From assembly GCA_964017235.1 (NCBI GenBank), contig OZ024929.1:68543603-68607602 (forward strand): DNA of 64,000 bases, written 5' to 3'. Below are positions 54,833 through 64,000 of this stretch, in pieces. Position numbers and translations under genes: made by a program. Each line of letters starts with the position of its first letter. Within the stretch, counting starts at the first letter, position 1. This stretch comes from Sabellastarte sp. h YS-2021 (Eukaryota; Annelida; Polychaeta; Sabellida; Sabellidae). The notes under the pieces were generated by a model. The model was not told where the DNA came from and did no database searches. It worked only from the letters and a program-made list of their open reading frames with translations.

Positions 54833-56602
54833 AGGTCATAGGAAACATTTTTCACAAAAATTATGAAGTTAACTTCATTCAGTAGACAAACAACCTATAA
54901 GAATGAAAATGTGGTTTATTTTAAGAAATATATGGTACAAGAGCCATAAATAGCATTATAAAAATAAATATCACGAACGTGGAGTAAATTTATTTATTTG
55001 TTGCTTTACGTCGCGTTCAACAGCCAGGGTCATATTGCGACGGGTAGTTTACAGGTGGAATAAACCAGTGCATAGTGCACTGTAAACCACCGGGCATCGG
55101 CAAGTAACTACCAACTTTCCAACATGAAGCGCCCGGCCCGAGATTCGAACCGGCGGCCACAGAGGTTGGAGGCGAGAACCGAACATGGAGTAAAAAGTGG
55201 ACATATTGTTTTTCTCGTAGTAGATGATTGATGACGTCACAGGTTCATAATGAAGTTCCGTGTAGTTGGAGATATAGTGTATATATTTCCAAACTGAAGG
55301 AAGATAACATTTTCCTTTGCCAAAAAAGCTGACTAGCCTCTATTTTTTCTAGATGCTGTTTTTTTCTCAAGTTTTACCTAACTTTTAATCACTGACAGTT
55401 CTAACAAACACAGATATACTGTAAGTAGGCTTGTCTTGGAATGCAGAAAGCGTAAACATATGTATGAGATTTTGCCTCCTTCCATCATTTTTTTCCAGGT
55501 TTTTAAACTGTGATGAGAAAGTAGCCTTTCAAGTTAGATAAATTTACACAAAACTAAGAATCTCTTGATAAATTCAAAAGTGGTCATTTGAACTTACTGG
55601 ATACTGTTTTTTTGCCTTTAATCACCGGCATTTCTATCAAGAAAAGGCATGATGTAAAGTGAAATCAAAATACACAATTTGTTTTCATTTGCATTAATAA
55701 TTTATAAAAGCATGCTGTTGTAGTCAAATTTATTGAATTTATTCTGAAAGAATCATGTTTGAAGTTCTAACTTGTACATTATCAGTTTATGAAATAATTC
55801 AGTATATGAGTTTTCCTTAAGATATTAGTTCAGTATTTCTTGGCCTTAAGTTTGGATAATTTAAAGTTTTGGAAATTAGTTGGTGACATTTTATTCTCAA
55901 TTTAAGCCTTTGTTGAGACCAAAAAAAAGGATATGTGTTTAGGGGAACTGTAATCAACACTAGATGGCTAGACGCATTATGTATACTATGAAAGCAGTAT
56001 TGTTTACAGTTTTTATGGGAAACTAATTTGGAGAACATATATGATTTATCCTTGCTTGAGGCCCAGTTCTAAAGACATTTATGTTGTATTTATTTCATCT
56101 CCTGGCAATAGTGTTTTCAAAATTGAAAAAAATAACTATCAAAATTCATCTCAGAGTTGAACCTGGTTGACTGCATTGTTTGGTGATTTTTATGCAACTT
56201 GCTTAATACCTCTCTAAATATTTTTTATTTGAGAACAAAAATAAAAGATGTTCTGAAGGCTATTTCAAAAATTTACTGTGGCAGACTGATGTCTTATAAA
56301 CAAATAAACTTCATAAAAACACATTATGCAATCTTTTAAATATATATGTATGTATTAAAAGGCTTACGGAAATAATAGTTTGTTTACATTGTCATGAACC
56401 TGTGACGTCAAGGCTAGTATTTTCTACGGGAATTGTCAAGTGAAAAATAATGGCGACAGTTGTAAAAATCTTGAAAAAACAGCCAGAAAGTGATTGAATA
56501 TACCATGTAACCTTGTCCAGACGCATCTTTTTTCACAGAAATTGAACTTACATATGTATATGTAATCACTAATGAATGATTTGAAAATACTTCCTATGAC
56601 CT
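54833..56602. mobile_element. piggyBac-like non-autonomous element in the satellite
   Basis: AGGTCATAGGAA at the left and TTCCTATGACCT at the right, flanked by TTAA at 54829-54832 and 56603-56606. The satellite unit reads AAACTTAAAAGTG without it. Subterminal inverted TGACGTCACAGGTTCAT / ATGAACCTGTGACGTCA supports one element. 1.77 kb, no transposase, contains a SINE. Confidence 0.85.
54989..55179 (-). mobile_element. tRNA-derived SINE, copy 3, 5'-truncated
   Basis: Minus-strand copy starting within the tRNA-like head (TCTCGCCTCC), with B box CCGGTTCGAATC. Flanked by CGAACGTGGAGTAAA and CGAACATGGAGTAAA. The A box is missing, consistent with truncated target-primed insertion. Confidence 0.85.
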
Positions 56603-57790
56603 TTAAAAGTGCTTATAACTCGCTTATTATTGGTCCTAGAGGTTTGGGATGGTATACCAACATGTAGGAAATCATGGGCTGGGAATCTTCTGGTGTGGTC
56701 GGATTTGACCTTGGGCCCCTCCTTCAAGGTCAAACGAGCATAACGAAACATAAAAGTGCTTATAACTCGCTTATTATTGGTCCTAGAGGTTTGGGATGGT
56801 ATACCAACCTATAGGAAATCATGGGCTAGGAATCTTTTGGTGTGGTCAGATTTGACCTTGGGCCTCTTCTTCAAGGTCAAACAAGCATAGCCAAACTTAA
56901 AAGTGTTTATAACTCGCTTATTATTGGTCCTAGAGGTTTGGGATGGTATACCAACATGTAGGAAATCAAGGGCTGGGAATCTTCTGGTGTGGTCGCATTT
57001 GACCTTGGGCCCCTCCTTCAAGGTCAAACGAGGATAGGCAAAGTTTAAAGTGCTTATAACTCGCTTATTATTGGTCCTAGAGGTTTGGGATGGTATACCA
57101 ACATATAGCAAACCATGGGCTGGGAATCTTTTGGTGTGGTCGGATTTGACCTTGGGCCTCTCTTTCAAGGTCAAATGAGCATAGCCAAACTTAAAAGTGC
57201 TTATAACTTGCTCATTATTGGTCCTAGAGCTTTGGGATGGTATACCAACATATAGGAAATCATGGGCTGGGAATCTTTTGGTGTGGTCGGATTTGACCTT
57301 GGGCCTCTTCTTCAAGGTCAAATGAGGATAGCCAAACTTAAAAGTGCTTATAACTCGCTTATTATTTGTCCTAGAGGATTGGGATGGTATACCAACATAT
57401 AGGGAATCATGTGCTGGGAATCTTCTGGTGTGGTCGCATTTGACCTTGGGCCTCTCATTCAAGGTCAAATGAGCATAGCCAAACTGAAAAGTGCTTATAA
57501 CTCGCTTATTATTGGTCCTAGAGGTTTTGGATGGTATACAAACATATAGGAAATCATGGGCTGGGAATCTTTTGGTGTTGTCCGATTTGACCTTGGGCCT
57601 CTCCTTCAAGGTCAAACGAGCATAGCCAAACTTAAAAGTTCGATAACTCGATTATTATTAGTCCTAGAGGTTTGGGATGTGAAACCAACATGTAGGAAAT
57701 CATGTGCTGGGAATCTTCTGGTGTGGACGGATTTGACCTTGGGCCTCTCATTCAAGGTCAAATGAGCATAGCCAAACCTAAACATGCTTC
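56603..57790. repeat. 147-bp satellite array S5 (about 8 units)
   Basis: Continuation of S4 beyond the piggyBac-like insertion. The last units grade into TTGCAGCTTAAAAGACACAG and GTCAGCTGATACAG, the 3' region shared with the 155-bp family. Confidence 0.9.
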
Positions 57791-58016
57791 TTCTACTTTG
57801 CAGCTTAAAAGACACAGTCAGCTGATACAGAACCTGTTCACAGGCACTGATTCCTTTTTTCGTTTTAAGATCACTCTTGTGACCCTAACATGGTCCTTTC
57901 AGGAGAATTTCTCTTCACCAATAACATTTACCTCTTCACATTGGTCCTTTAGCATTTCTTATAAAACTTAAAAGCTGTAGGGACGCTTTGTTTTTGTGTA
58001 CAAAAACTTTTGTCTA

Positions 58017-58480
58017 GTTCTGATTGCTCCAGGGTGGCCCTTAGGGGCCACGGTGGCAGAGTGGTAACACTCTCGCCTCCCACCTCTGCGGCCGGGGTTC
58101 GATCCCCGTCATGGCCGTAAGTGGGAAAGCTGGTAGTTGCTTGCCGTTGGTCGGCAGTTTACAGTACAGAACCATAGCGAACTATATGTACTGGTTTCCT
58201 CTGCCCTTCCTACTACCCGTCGTGATATGACCTGTACAGTGTTGAAAGCGACGTAAAACCCCAAATGAACAAATCCAGGGTGGCCCAACATGCCCTGGTT
58301 TTGGGACCTGGTAGCAATGTCAAGCCAGATCCCACTGTGTCTGCCCAGCATACCCAACCTAGTGTCTCAGCCATTCAACCAGGTCCTTCACAGGAACCTG
58401 TCGAATCTGAACCTGCATGCCTGGCTCCTAGAGCCTCAGCAATCAAGGAGCAAGGCTTCTCTGAGGCAGTGGCAGCACGA
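58017..58480 (+). pseudogene. pol: DIRS pol, 3' part, split by a SINE
   Basis: The RT-ORF frame resumes after the Helentron as LIAPGWP, is cut by the SINE at 58041-58273, and continues through PWFWDL and SNLNLHAWLLEP, the conserved end region of DIRS RT/methyltransferase-type ORFs. It overlaps the start of the recombinase ORF in another frame, as is usual in this group. Confidence 0.75.
58041..58273 (+). mobile_element. tRNA-derived SINE, copy 4
   Basis: Perfect 13-bp target duplication TCCAGGGTGGCCC at 58028-58040 and 58274-58286, inside DIRS coding sequence. A box TGGCAGAGTGG and B box GGTTCGATCCC are both intact. The least decayed SINE copy here. Confidence 0.95.
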
Positions 58481-59499
58481 ATTGAGGCTCCTCAAAGAAG
58501 ATCAACCAGATCTGTCTATGAGGCAAAGTGGACCATTTTTACAAAGTGGTGCCTCAGTAATCAGGTGGACTTCAGGGCACCACCTCTGAAAGCCATTGCT
58601 GACTTCCTCCTGCACTTGTTTCAGGAGAAGAAGTTACAACCAGGCACTATTGATGGCTACAGATCAGCCATTGCTGACAAACTGGGCAATTCCACCTTTA
58701 ATGTCAGCAAAGATGAGAATCTCACTCGTCTCCTGGATAGTTTCCATAGAGACAGACCTAAGGGCAGGAGGGGCATCCCCTCCTGGAACCTTTCACTGGT
58801 TTTACACCAGCTCACAAAGGCTCCTTTGAACCCCTAAAAGAGACCTCCTTGAAACATCTAACTTTCAAGACTGTTTTCTTGCTGGCCTTGGGTTCAGGTA
58901 AACGCAGGAGTGAGATCCATGCTTGGTTACATAAGAACATCAGACACCAGTCAAACTGGTCTAAGGTGTCCTTGTACCCCTCACCCAGCTTCCTCTCCAA
59001 GAATCAGCTGGCTAAGGAGGGTCCAGATAGTGTGGCTCCAGTGGTCATTCCAGCCCTGGCACCATCTCTGGACAGGTCACTCAAGGGTAACAGGTCCCTA
59101 TGTCCAGTTAGAGCCCCACGCTACTACTTGGACAGGACTTCAGATCTCAGGCAGAATAAGGAGTTAGTCTTTGTCTCCTTCAAGAAAGGGTTCGACAAAG
59201 ACATCTCACCTGCCACCATCTCCTCATGGATCAAACAGACTGTCATTCTGTGCTATGAGCTCTCTGACCAGGAGGCCCTCTTCTTATATCAGGTTAAAGC
59301 CCATGATGTTAGGGCCTTTGCCGCATCTAAGGCCTTCCAGTCAGGGATCTCCTTAGATCAGATCTTGTCAGCCTGCCACTGGAAATCTCACACCTTCACC
59401 CAATTCTATTTGAAGGATGTTGCCTGGGCAGACTCAGAGCTTTTCCATCTGGGACCTGTAGTGGCTGCCCAACAGGTGCACCACCAGGCCCAGAAGTGA
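58290..59499 (+). pseudogene. DIRS tyrosine recombinase, one frameshift
   Basis: It codes for a tyrosine recombinase in two frames (to 58837, then from about 58825 to 59499), joined by an apparent one-base deletion near 58824. Core-binding region: YEAKWTIFTKWC and TIDGYRSAIAD. Catalytic domain: LGSGKRRSEI (first Arg), AHDVRAFAAS (HxxR), CHWKSHTFTQFYL (His/Trp and Tyr nucleophile). All catalytic positions are visible. In DIRS elements this enzyme replaces the DDE integrase and inserts circular DNA without target duplication. Confidence 0.88.
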
Positions 59500-59905
59500 G
59501 GAGATATTGTATATATGTAAATATGTACATATTGTAAATATGTTAGATATGTACATAATGTATATATGTTGAATGTACATATATTTTCAAAAAAAAAAAC
59601 AAAAAAAAAACAAACAAAAAAACTGTGACTTGCTTCCCTTGGGAAGTTTAATTCTTCTGGGACTGAACTCAGCCCCTCTCTCTCTCTATCTTTCCCTTCT
59701 CAGACCGACTCTGGAAGGAAAGAAAAAGGGGGGGGGGGGGGGGGGGCAACGTCGGTAGACTCCCGGTTAACCATTGAGTTAGTGGCCGACCCTGATCTTT
59801 CAGGGTTCTCTGACCCAAGGTTAAATGGGCCTGTACAATTTTGTTTTGTTATGAGTTCACATAAGTCCCTAGCTGCTTACCCGCCTACCAAGCGGTAGTT
59901 ATTCA
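59500..59905. other. DIRS 3' non-coding region with simple sequence
   Basis: ATATGTACATA-type repeats at 59505-59580, an A-rich stretch, and a run of about 20 G at about 59727-59746. No gene. Confidence 0.6.
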
Positions 59906-60000
59906 GCAATTGTCCATTGGATAGGATGTATTAACGCAATAAAATTGCAAATTTAATAAGTAAATTAAATTTTTATAAGTTAATACCCTATCCAATGGAC
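59906..60000. other. DIRS internal complementary region
   Basis: 59906-59944 is the reverse complement of the left outer end. 59945-60000 is the reverse complement of the right outer end (60220-60277). This head-to-head joint is the template thought to circularise DIRS cDNA. Confidence 0.9.
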
Positions 60001-60059
60001 AGGCAAGGCCCACCCAACCGGCCCCGCTATCAGCTTACTAGGGGTCTTACTAGGATTAG

Positions 60060-60277
60060 ACACGAAAAAGATGCTATGACGTCACGTTGTCTAGACAGGA
60101 AGAGGAAATACGATGCGCCACCTGGCGAATGCACTCTCCTGACCAGTCCTGCCGGTATTATATACAGGACGTATTTTTCTGGCGTTTGGCGGGACCGGTC
60201 GCGCCGACCGGTAAAGCAATTGTCCATTGGATAGGGTATTAACTTATAAAAATTTAATTTACTTATTAAATTTGCAA
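60060..60277. repeat. DIRS right inverted terminal repeat
   Basis: Inverted copy of 48985-49180 with an extra outer extension (AACTTATAAAAATTTAATTT and on to TTTGCAA) that is represented only in the internal complementary region. Confidence 0.9.
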
Positions 60278-61427
60278 ATTCTTATTAATTGGCTTAAAAG
60301 AAAAACATTTGATATTGTATGTCTACAAGAAACTTTTAAAACACAGGAAATTCTTTCAAATATAGAGAATGACTTTCATGAACTCGGGGAAATATTATTC
60401 ATCATGTACTGATTCAGTACACAGTAGAGGTGTAGGAATTATTCTATCACATAGAATGAATCAATGGAAACTGCATAGTGTTCACAAAGATACTGAAGGT
60501 CACAAGATATTGTTAAATATTGTGAATATGAATAATGAAATGTTTACTATTAGTACATTATATGTACCAAATAACTTAAACTTAAGGATTCAGTTTATAA
60601 CTGAATGTAATAAGTGGTTTCAGAATTGTGCCGCTAATAGACAAAATATGATAATTACTGGCGATTTTAATACTTGCTACATGGAGTATGATCGTGCTTC
60701 AGGCAAATTAGATAAAAGTGGTAATTGTTTTAAAGAGTTTATTGCAAAAAATGATCTTATAGATGCATACCGATTCATAAATCCTGATAGTAAGGGGTTT
60801 ACATATATACATGCAAGTGATAACATGCGTAACAGTAGAATTGACTACATTTTAATTCCCCGTACAATAGCTAAGGTTATTCAATCAAGTTCAATTCTAG
60901 CCTGTCCAGCGCCTGATCATAAAGCCTTGACAGTTACCTTATGTTTCAACACTAACAAACGAGGAGCTGGGTATTGGAAACTGAATAACTCTCTCCTTCA
61001 AGATGAAGGCTACAAAACATTAATCAGATCAGATATAATATATACCATAAATACCTATAGTTCATCAATTCCAAAGCAAGAGCTTTTTGAGTTAATAAAA
61101 GTAGTGGTTAAAGAATCCAGTATACATTATTCAACTTGTAAAAAAGCAAGAAGAATGAGTAGAATATCTCAAATTGAAAACGAGTTAGATTTGATTGATA
61201 AAGAAATTGCTAACTCTAACAGCCCGAGACTTTTAACTAAAAGATTATCCCTTAAAAATGAGCTTGATTCCCTGTACAAAGAAGATAGTAATGCAGCGTA
61301 TATTCGTTCCAGATCAAAATGGGTAGAACAAGGAGAAAGGAGCACATCATATTTTTTAAATCTAGAAAAACATCACCACTCCTTAAACTGTATTGGTGTG
61401 CTTAAGGCTGAAGTGGGACTAAAGTAA
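60278..61427 (+). pseudogene. LINE ORF2, endonuclease and linker
   Basis: It resumes the endonuclease: FDIVCLQETF, then a one-base shift near 60390, SRGVGIILSH, ITGDFNTCY, SRIDYILIP and CPAPDHKALTV (catalytic Asp-His region). The frame stays open to 61427. Another frameshift near 61420 separates it from the reverse transcriptase. L1/Tx1-like by motif style; clade not certain. Confidence 0.85.
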
Positions 61428-62753
61428 CAACTGACAAAGAAATTCTTGACGAAATTACTAAATTTTACAGTAAATTATACTCTAGTATAAACACTGACAC
61501 AAGAAAAGTCGAAAAGTACTTTAGAGACTTGCCAAGTCACAAAAAGCTAACTCATACAGACTATGAATCTATAGAAGGGCTTATAATGAAAGATGAATGT
61601 GAAAAAGCACTATCGATGATGAAAGGGAATAAATCTCCTGGTCTTGATGGCATTAGTGTTGAATTTTATAAAAAATTTTGGCCAGAACTAGGAGATTTAA
61701 TTGTAGAATCTTTCAATGAGGCTTATCAAAGTAAATTATTATCTGTTTCCCGAAATGTATCAATTTTGTCACTTATTTTTAAGAAGGGAGACTCTTTAAA
61801 TATAAAGAATTATAGACCAATCAGTCTGACAAACACTGACTATAAACTGCTTGCACATATACTAGCTAATCGTCTTCATAAAGTTCTATACAAAATCATT
61901 TCTTCAGATCAAACCGGCTATATAAGGAAAAGATATATTGGAACAAATATATAAGAAAAATTCTTGATACTGTTGAATATTTGGAAAGGACTAATAATTC
62001 TGGTATTCTTTTGATACTTGATTTTGAAAAAGCATTTGATACCTAGAATGGTCATTTCTTTTTAAAACTTTAGAAGAATTCAATTTTGGACCTCAATTTA
62101 TTAACTGGATCAAACTGTTATATCAAGATCCTGTAGCACTCATAAAGAACAATGGCTGGTTTTCCAATAAAGTTTCTATTAAAAGGGGTATTCGGCAGGG
62201 CTGTCCAGTCTCTGCACTTTTATTTATAATGATTGTAGAAATTTTAGCAATCAAACTAAAGAAGAGCACTTATAAAGGAATTCGTGTTAAAATTGGCAAT
62301 AAAGTCAAGGAAATGAAAATATCACAGTATGCTGATGATACTTGTCTTTTCTTGAAAGATGAAGTACAAATTGAACCTGTGCTAAACATAATAAATTATT
62401 TTGGAGACATTGCTGAACCAAAATTAACCCTTACAAAAACAGAAGGGCTTTGGTTGGGAAGTAAAACATATCAACGATTAAATTGCTTGCTGGGAAATAT
62501 CAAGTGGCCAACTGACCCAATTAGATGTCTGGGTGTTTTCATAAGCACTAATGGTTATAATAGTAGGAAATGTGAGGATCTAAACTGGTGGTCTAAATTT
62601 GATAAAATAGAACATCATCTAAAACTATGGAAGATGAGAAATTTAACAATATTAGGCAAAATAACAGTAAACATCTTATCCTGCCAAAACTATTATTTTC
62701 CTGTCAGTTTTCTGAAACACCGACTGGCTTTGTTAAGAAGTTTGAAAATATAG
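61428..62753 (+). pseudogene. LINE ORF2, reverse transcriptase
   Basis: RT motifs over three frames: NKSPGLDGISVEFYKKFW, NYRPISLTNTDYK, LDFEKAFD, RQGCPVSALLF and QYADDTCLF (catalytic YADD at 62328-62339). Frameshifts lie near 61952 and 62040, the second with an in-frame TAG. The 3' end is cut by the second DIRS element. Confidence 0.88.
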
Positions 62754-63318
62754 TTTTATTGCGTTAATACATCCTATCCAATGGACAATTGCTTTACCGG
62801 TCGGCGCGACCGGTCCCGCCAAACGCCAGAAAAAGACATCCTGTATATAATACTGGCAGGACCGGTCAGTAGTGTGCATTCGCTAGGTGGCGTATCATAC
62901 TTGCTTCCTGTCCAGACAGAGTGACGTCAGTTCATCTTTTTCGTTTGGCGCGTAGTGTGCAGACGCGTTTTGAAGTTATCTCTAAGTTTTGAAGGAAACG
63001 CGGCTTATTCTACGTATTTAAATATATTTATTGTGTTCATACATATCAGTGCCTCTCCAGGACTAAAACGAGGCATTATCCAGCACTTTATAACCAGTTT
63101 TGAAGAATTTCTGTGTACTTGTCGTCGAGACGAAGTCGTGGGTGAGAGCTCGTGTGTCGTCCCTGCAGCATTCCTTCTTCTACACAGAAGGTTGTATCTC
63201 CACGACTTAACCTCCATTTATTTCTTCGTTGTCGAGAAACACTGAGTGTATGTCGACGAGAAGAATTTAGAAGGAAAGAAGAATGCATCGTCTGACGTCA
63301 TCACTTCCAGCTTATGTT

Positions 63319-63400
63319 TGTCACGTGACACGGACCTGGTCACGTGATACGCATTCAACAATGGAGGTCACGTGATACGCATTTACAATGGAGGAATCGT
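63319..63400. repeat. Triple CACGTG repeat in DIRS copy 2
   Basis: GTCACGTGA occurs at 63320, 63339 and 63367. The last two are followed by TACGCATT and ACAATGGAG, a short tandem duplication. GTCACGTGAC is a palindromic E-box. Confidence 0.7.
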
Positions 63401-63689
63401 GTTTTCAACAGAAGTTTTAGAAAAAAAGACGAGTACTTATTACTGTACACACACTTTTTAACTGTCAAGAAGAAATCCAGCAACTCGTCTGTTGGCCTGA
63501 AGAATTAGATGACAAGTGGTCATTGAACTCTGCAAATTTTTGCCGGTGCCGGTCATGTGACTTCACATATCTCAACACCACTACCGGCAAGCAAATCCCC
63601 AGGCGTGACTGGTTCAGCTGACAAGAAGTTGATGAATTTTACCAGTACCAGTTCTGGTCAGACTACCGGTGGGGAGCACTAGTGATGGG

Positions 63690-64000
63690 TTTTACCGGTT
63701 CCAGTCTGTACAGACTACCGGTAGGTGCTGTTCCTGTGAAGGAACCCCTTCAGTTGGTTGCCAGTGATCAGTCCTGCTTGATCCTGGAACCTCCACCAGA
63801 GGCCTTTCCACTGGTGGGACTGTTGGAGGTACTGGTTCCAGTCATGTTCCTGTGAAGCTGTCAACAACCCCCTTCAGTGGTTACCAGTGATCACCCTGTT
63901 TTGATACTGGAACCTCCACCAGAGGCCTTTCCACTGGTGTGACTGTTGGGGGTACCGGTTCCGGTCTGTACAGACTACCGGTGGGTGCTGTTCCTGTGAA
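63690..64000. repeat. ~258-bp tandem repeat in DIRS copy 2
   Basis: CTGTACAGACTACCGGT with GGTGCTGTTCCTGTGAA at 63705-63741 recurs at 63965-64000. A half-unit CAGAGGCCTTTCCACTGGTG repeats at 63797 and 63910. ACCGGT-rich, related in style to the copy 1 gag region. The array continues beyond the window. Confidence 0.7.

Larger units (their letters stand above)
52232..58018 (+). mobile_element. Helentron-like element with 147-bp satellite, inside DIRS pol
   Basis: The 5' hairpin AAGCGTCCC (52233-52241) / GGGACGCTT (52250-52258) has another GGGACGCTT near the 3' end (57980-57988). A palindrome GTTTTTGT-GT-ACAAAAAC and the end TGTCTAG|TT follow. Excising it at a TT dinucleotide restores the DIRS reading frame exactly. 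It holds satellite arrays S4 and S5 separated by a piggyBac-like insertion. Confidence 0.85.
48985..60277 (+). mobile_element. DIRS-type tyrosine-recombinase retrotransposon, copy 1
   Basis: Inverted terminal repeats (48985-49180 and 60060-60277), gag, RT, tyrosine recombinase, and an internal complementary region (59906-60000) complementary to both outer ends. This is the textbook DIRS1 architecture with no target duplication. ORFs are damaged by frameshifts, a nonsense codon, loss of RNase H, a 5.8-kb Helentron-like insertion and a SINE. Confidence 0.92.
48566..62753 (+). mobile_element. Degenerate L1/Tx1-like non-LTR retrotransposon, split by a DIRS element
   Basis: Three parts: ORF1 C-terminus plus ORF2 start (48566-48984), endonuclease to reverse transcriptase (60278-62753), with the DIRS element between. 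The endonuclease coding resumes in frame directly at the DIRS edge, so the interruption is clean. A second DIRS element begins at 62754 and cuts off the LINE 3' end. It is broken by several frameshifts and is dead. Confidence 0.85.
62754..64000 (+). mobile_element. DIRS-type element, copy 2, runs off the window
   Basis: A left terminal repeat (62754-62960) nearly identical to copy 1 is followed by sequence homologous to the copy 1 leader and gag start. The gag start codon is altered (CAGTGCCTCTCCAGGACTAA in place of the ATG context at 49289), so this gag is probably dead. The rest is non-coding and repeat-rich. Confidence 0.85.

Noticed and set aside
26757-57790. Possible CRISPR-like arrays from regular repeats
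   Set aside because: Units are contiguous with no unique spacers, and the genome is clearly animal nuclear DNA.
58041-58130. Functional tRNA gene
   Set aside because: A and B boxes are good, but the sequence continues into a conserved SINE body with target duplications; no complete cloverleaf was supported.

Overview
This is animal nuclear DNA, most likely from a mollusc and plausibly a bivalve (an inference). The clues are an intron-split protein kinase gene with canonical GT-AG splice sites, tRNA-derived SINEs, Helentron-like elements with satellite cores, DIRS-type retrotransposons and many hAT-like MITEs. Apart from the kinase, nearly everything recognisable is mobile or tandemly repeated DNA.

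Layout. 1-1870: small repeats, including a 5S rRNA-like dispersed repeat, a TIR element and an hAT-type MITE with an 8-bp target duplication. 1885-16045: a 42-bp satellite interrupted by a 12.2-kb minus-strand Ty3/gypsy-type LTR retrotransposon (3376-15564). Its 200-bp LTRs look identical and its three long ORFs are open. They are gag (1051 aa, helix-hairpin-helix N-terminus and zinc knuckle), pol (1339 aa: protease, RT, RNase H, integrase) and, in the position of a retroviral env, an 821-aa protein with an SR-rich N-terminus, a C2H2-like finger and a complete TatD-type nuclease domain. Gag and pol appear linked by a -1 frameshift site (UUUAAAC directly before the gag stop, then a strong stem-loop). 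The TatD ORF has a good splice acceptor just upstream, and a consensus donor lies in the LTR.

16300-28700: intergenic or upstream DNA with SINE, hAT, TA-flanked and Helentron-like insertions. 28735-48409: seven coding exons of a MAK/CILK1 (RCK-family) ciliary kinase gene, covering about 277 residues of the kinase domain. Its introns carry Helentron-like elements with 147-bp and 146-bp satellite cores, SINEs, a MULE-like MITE and others. The next exon is not visible, so intron 7 is at least 15.6 kb.

48418-64000 (intron 7): a nested stack. A degenerate L1/Tx1-like LINE is split by a DIRS-type tyrosine-recombinase retrotransposon (48985-60277) that still shows its inverted terminal repeats and internal complementary region. 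That element is split by a satellite-bearing Helentron-like element (52232-58018), which is split by a TTAA-flanked piggyBac-like element, which contains a SINE. A second SINE and a second DIRS element (62754 to beyond the window) are also present.

The most notable item is the TatD-nuclease-encoding LTR retrotransposon. It looks young and intact, and I know of no described retrotransposon of this architecture, though I could not search.
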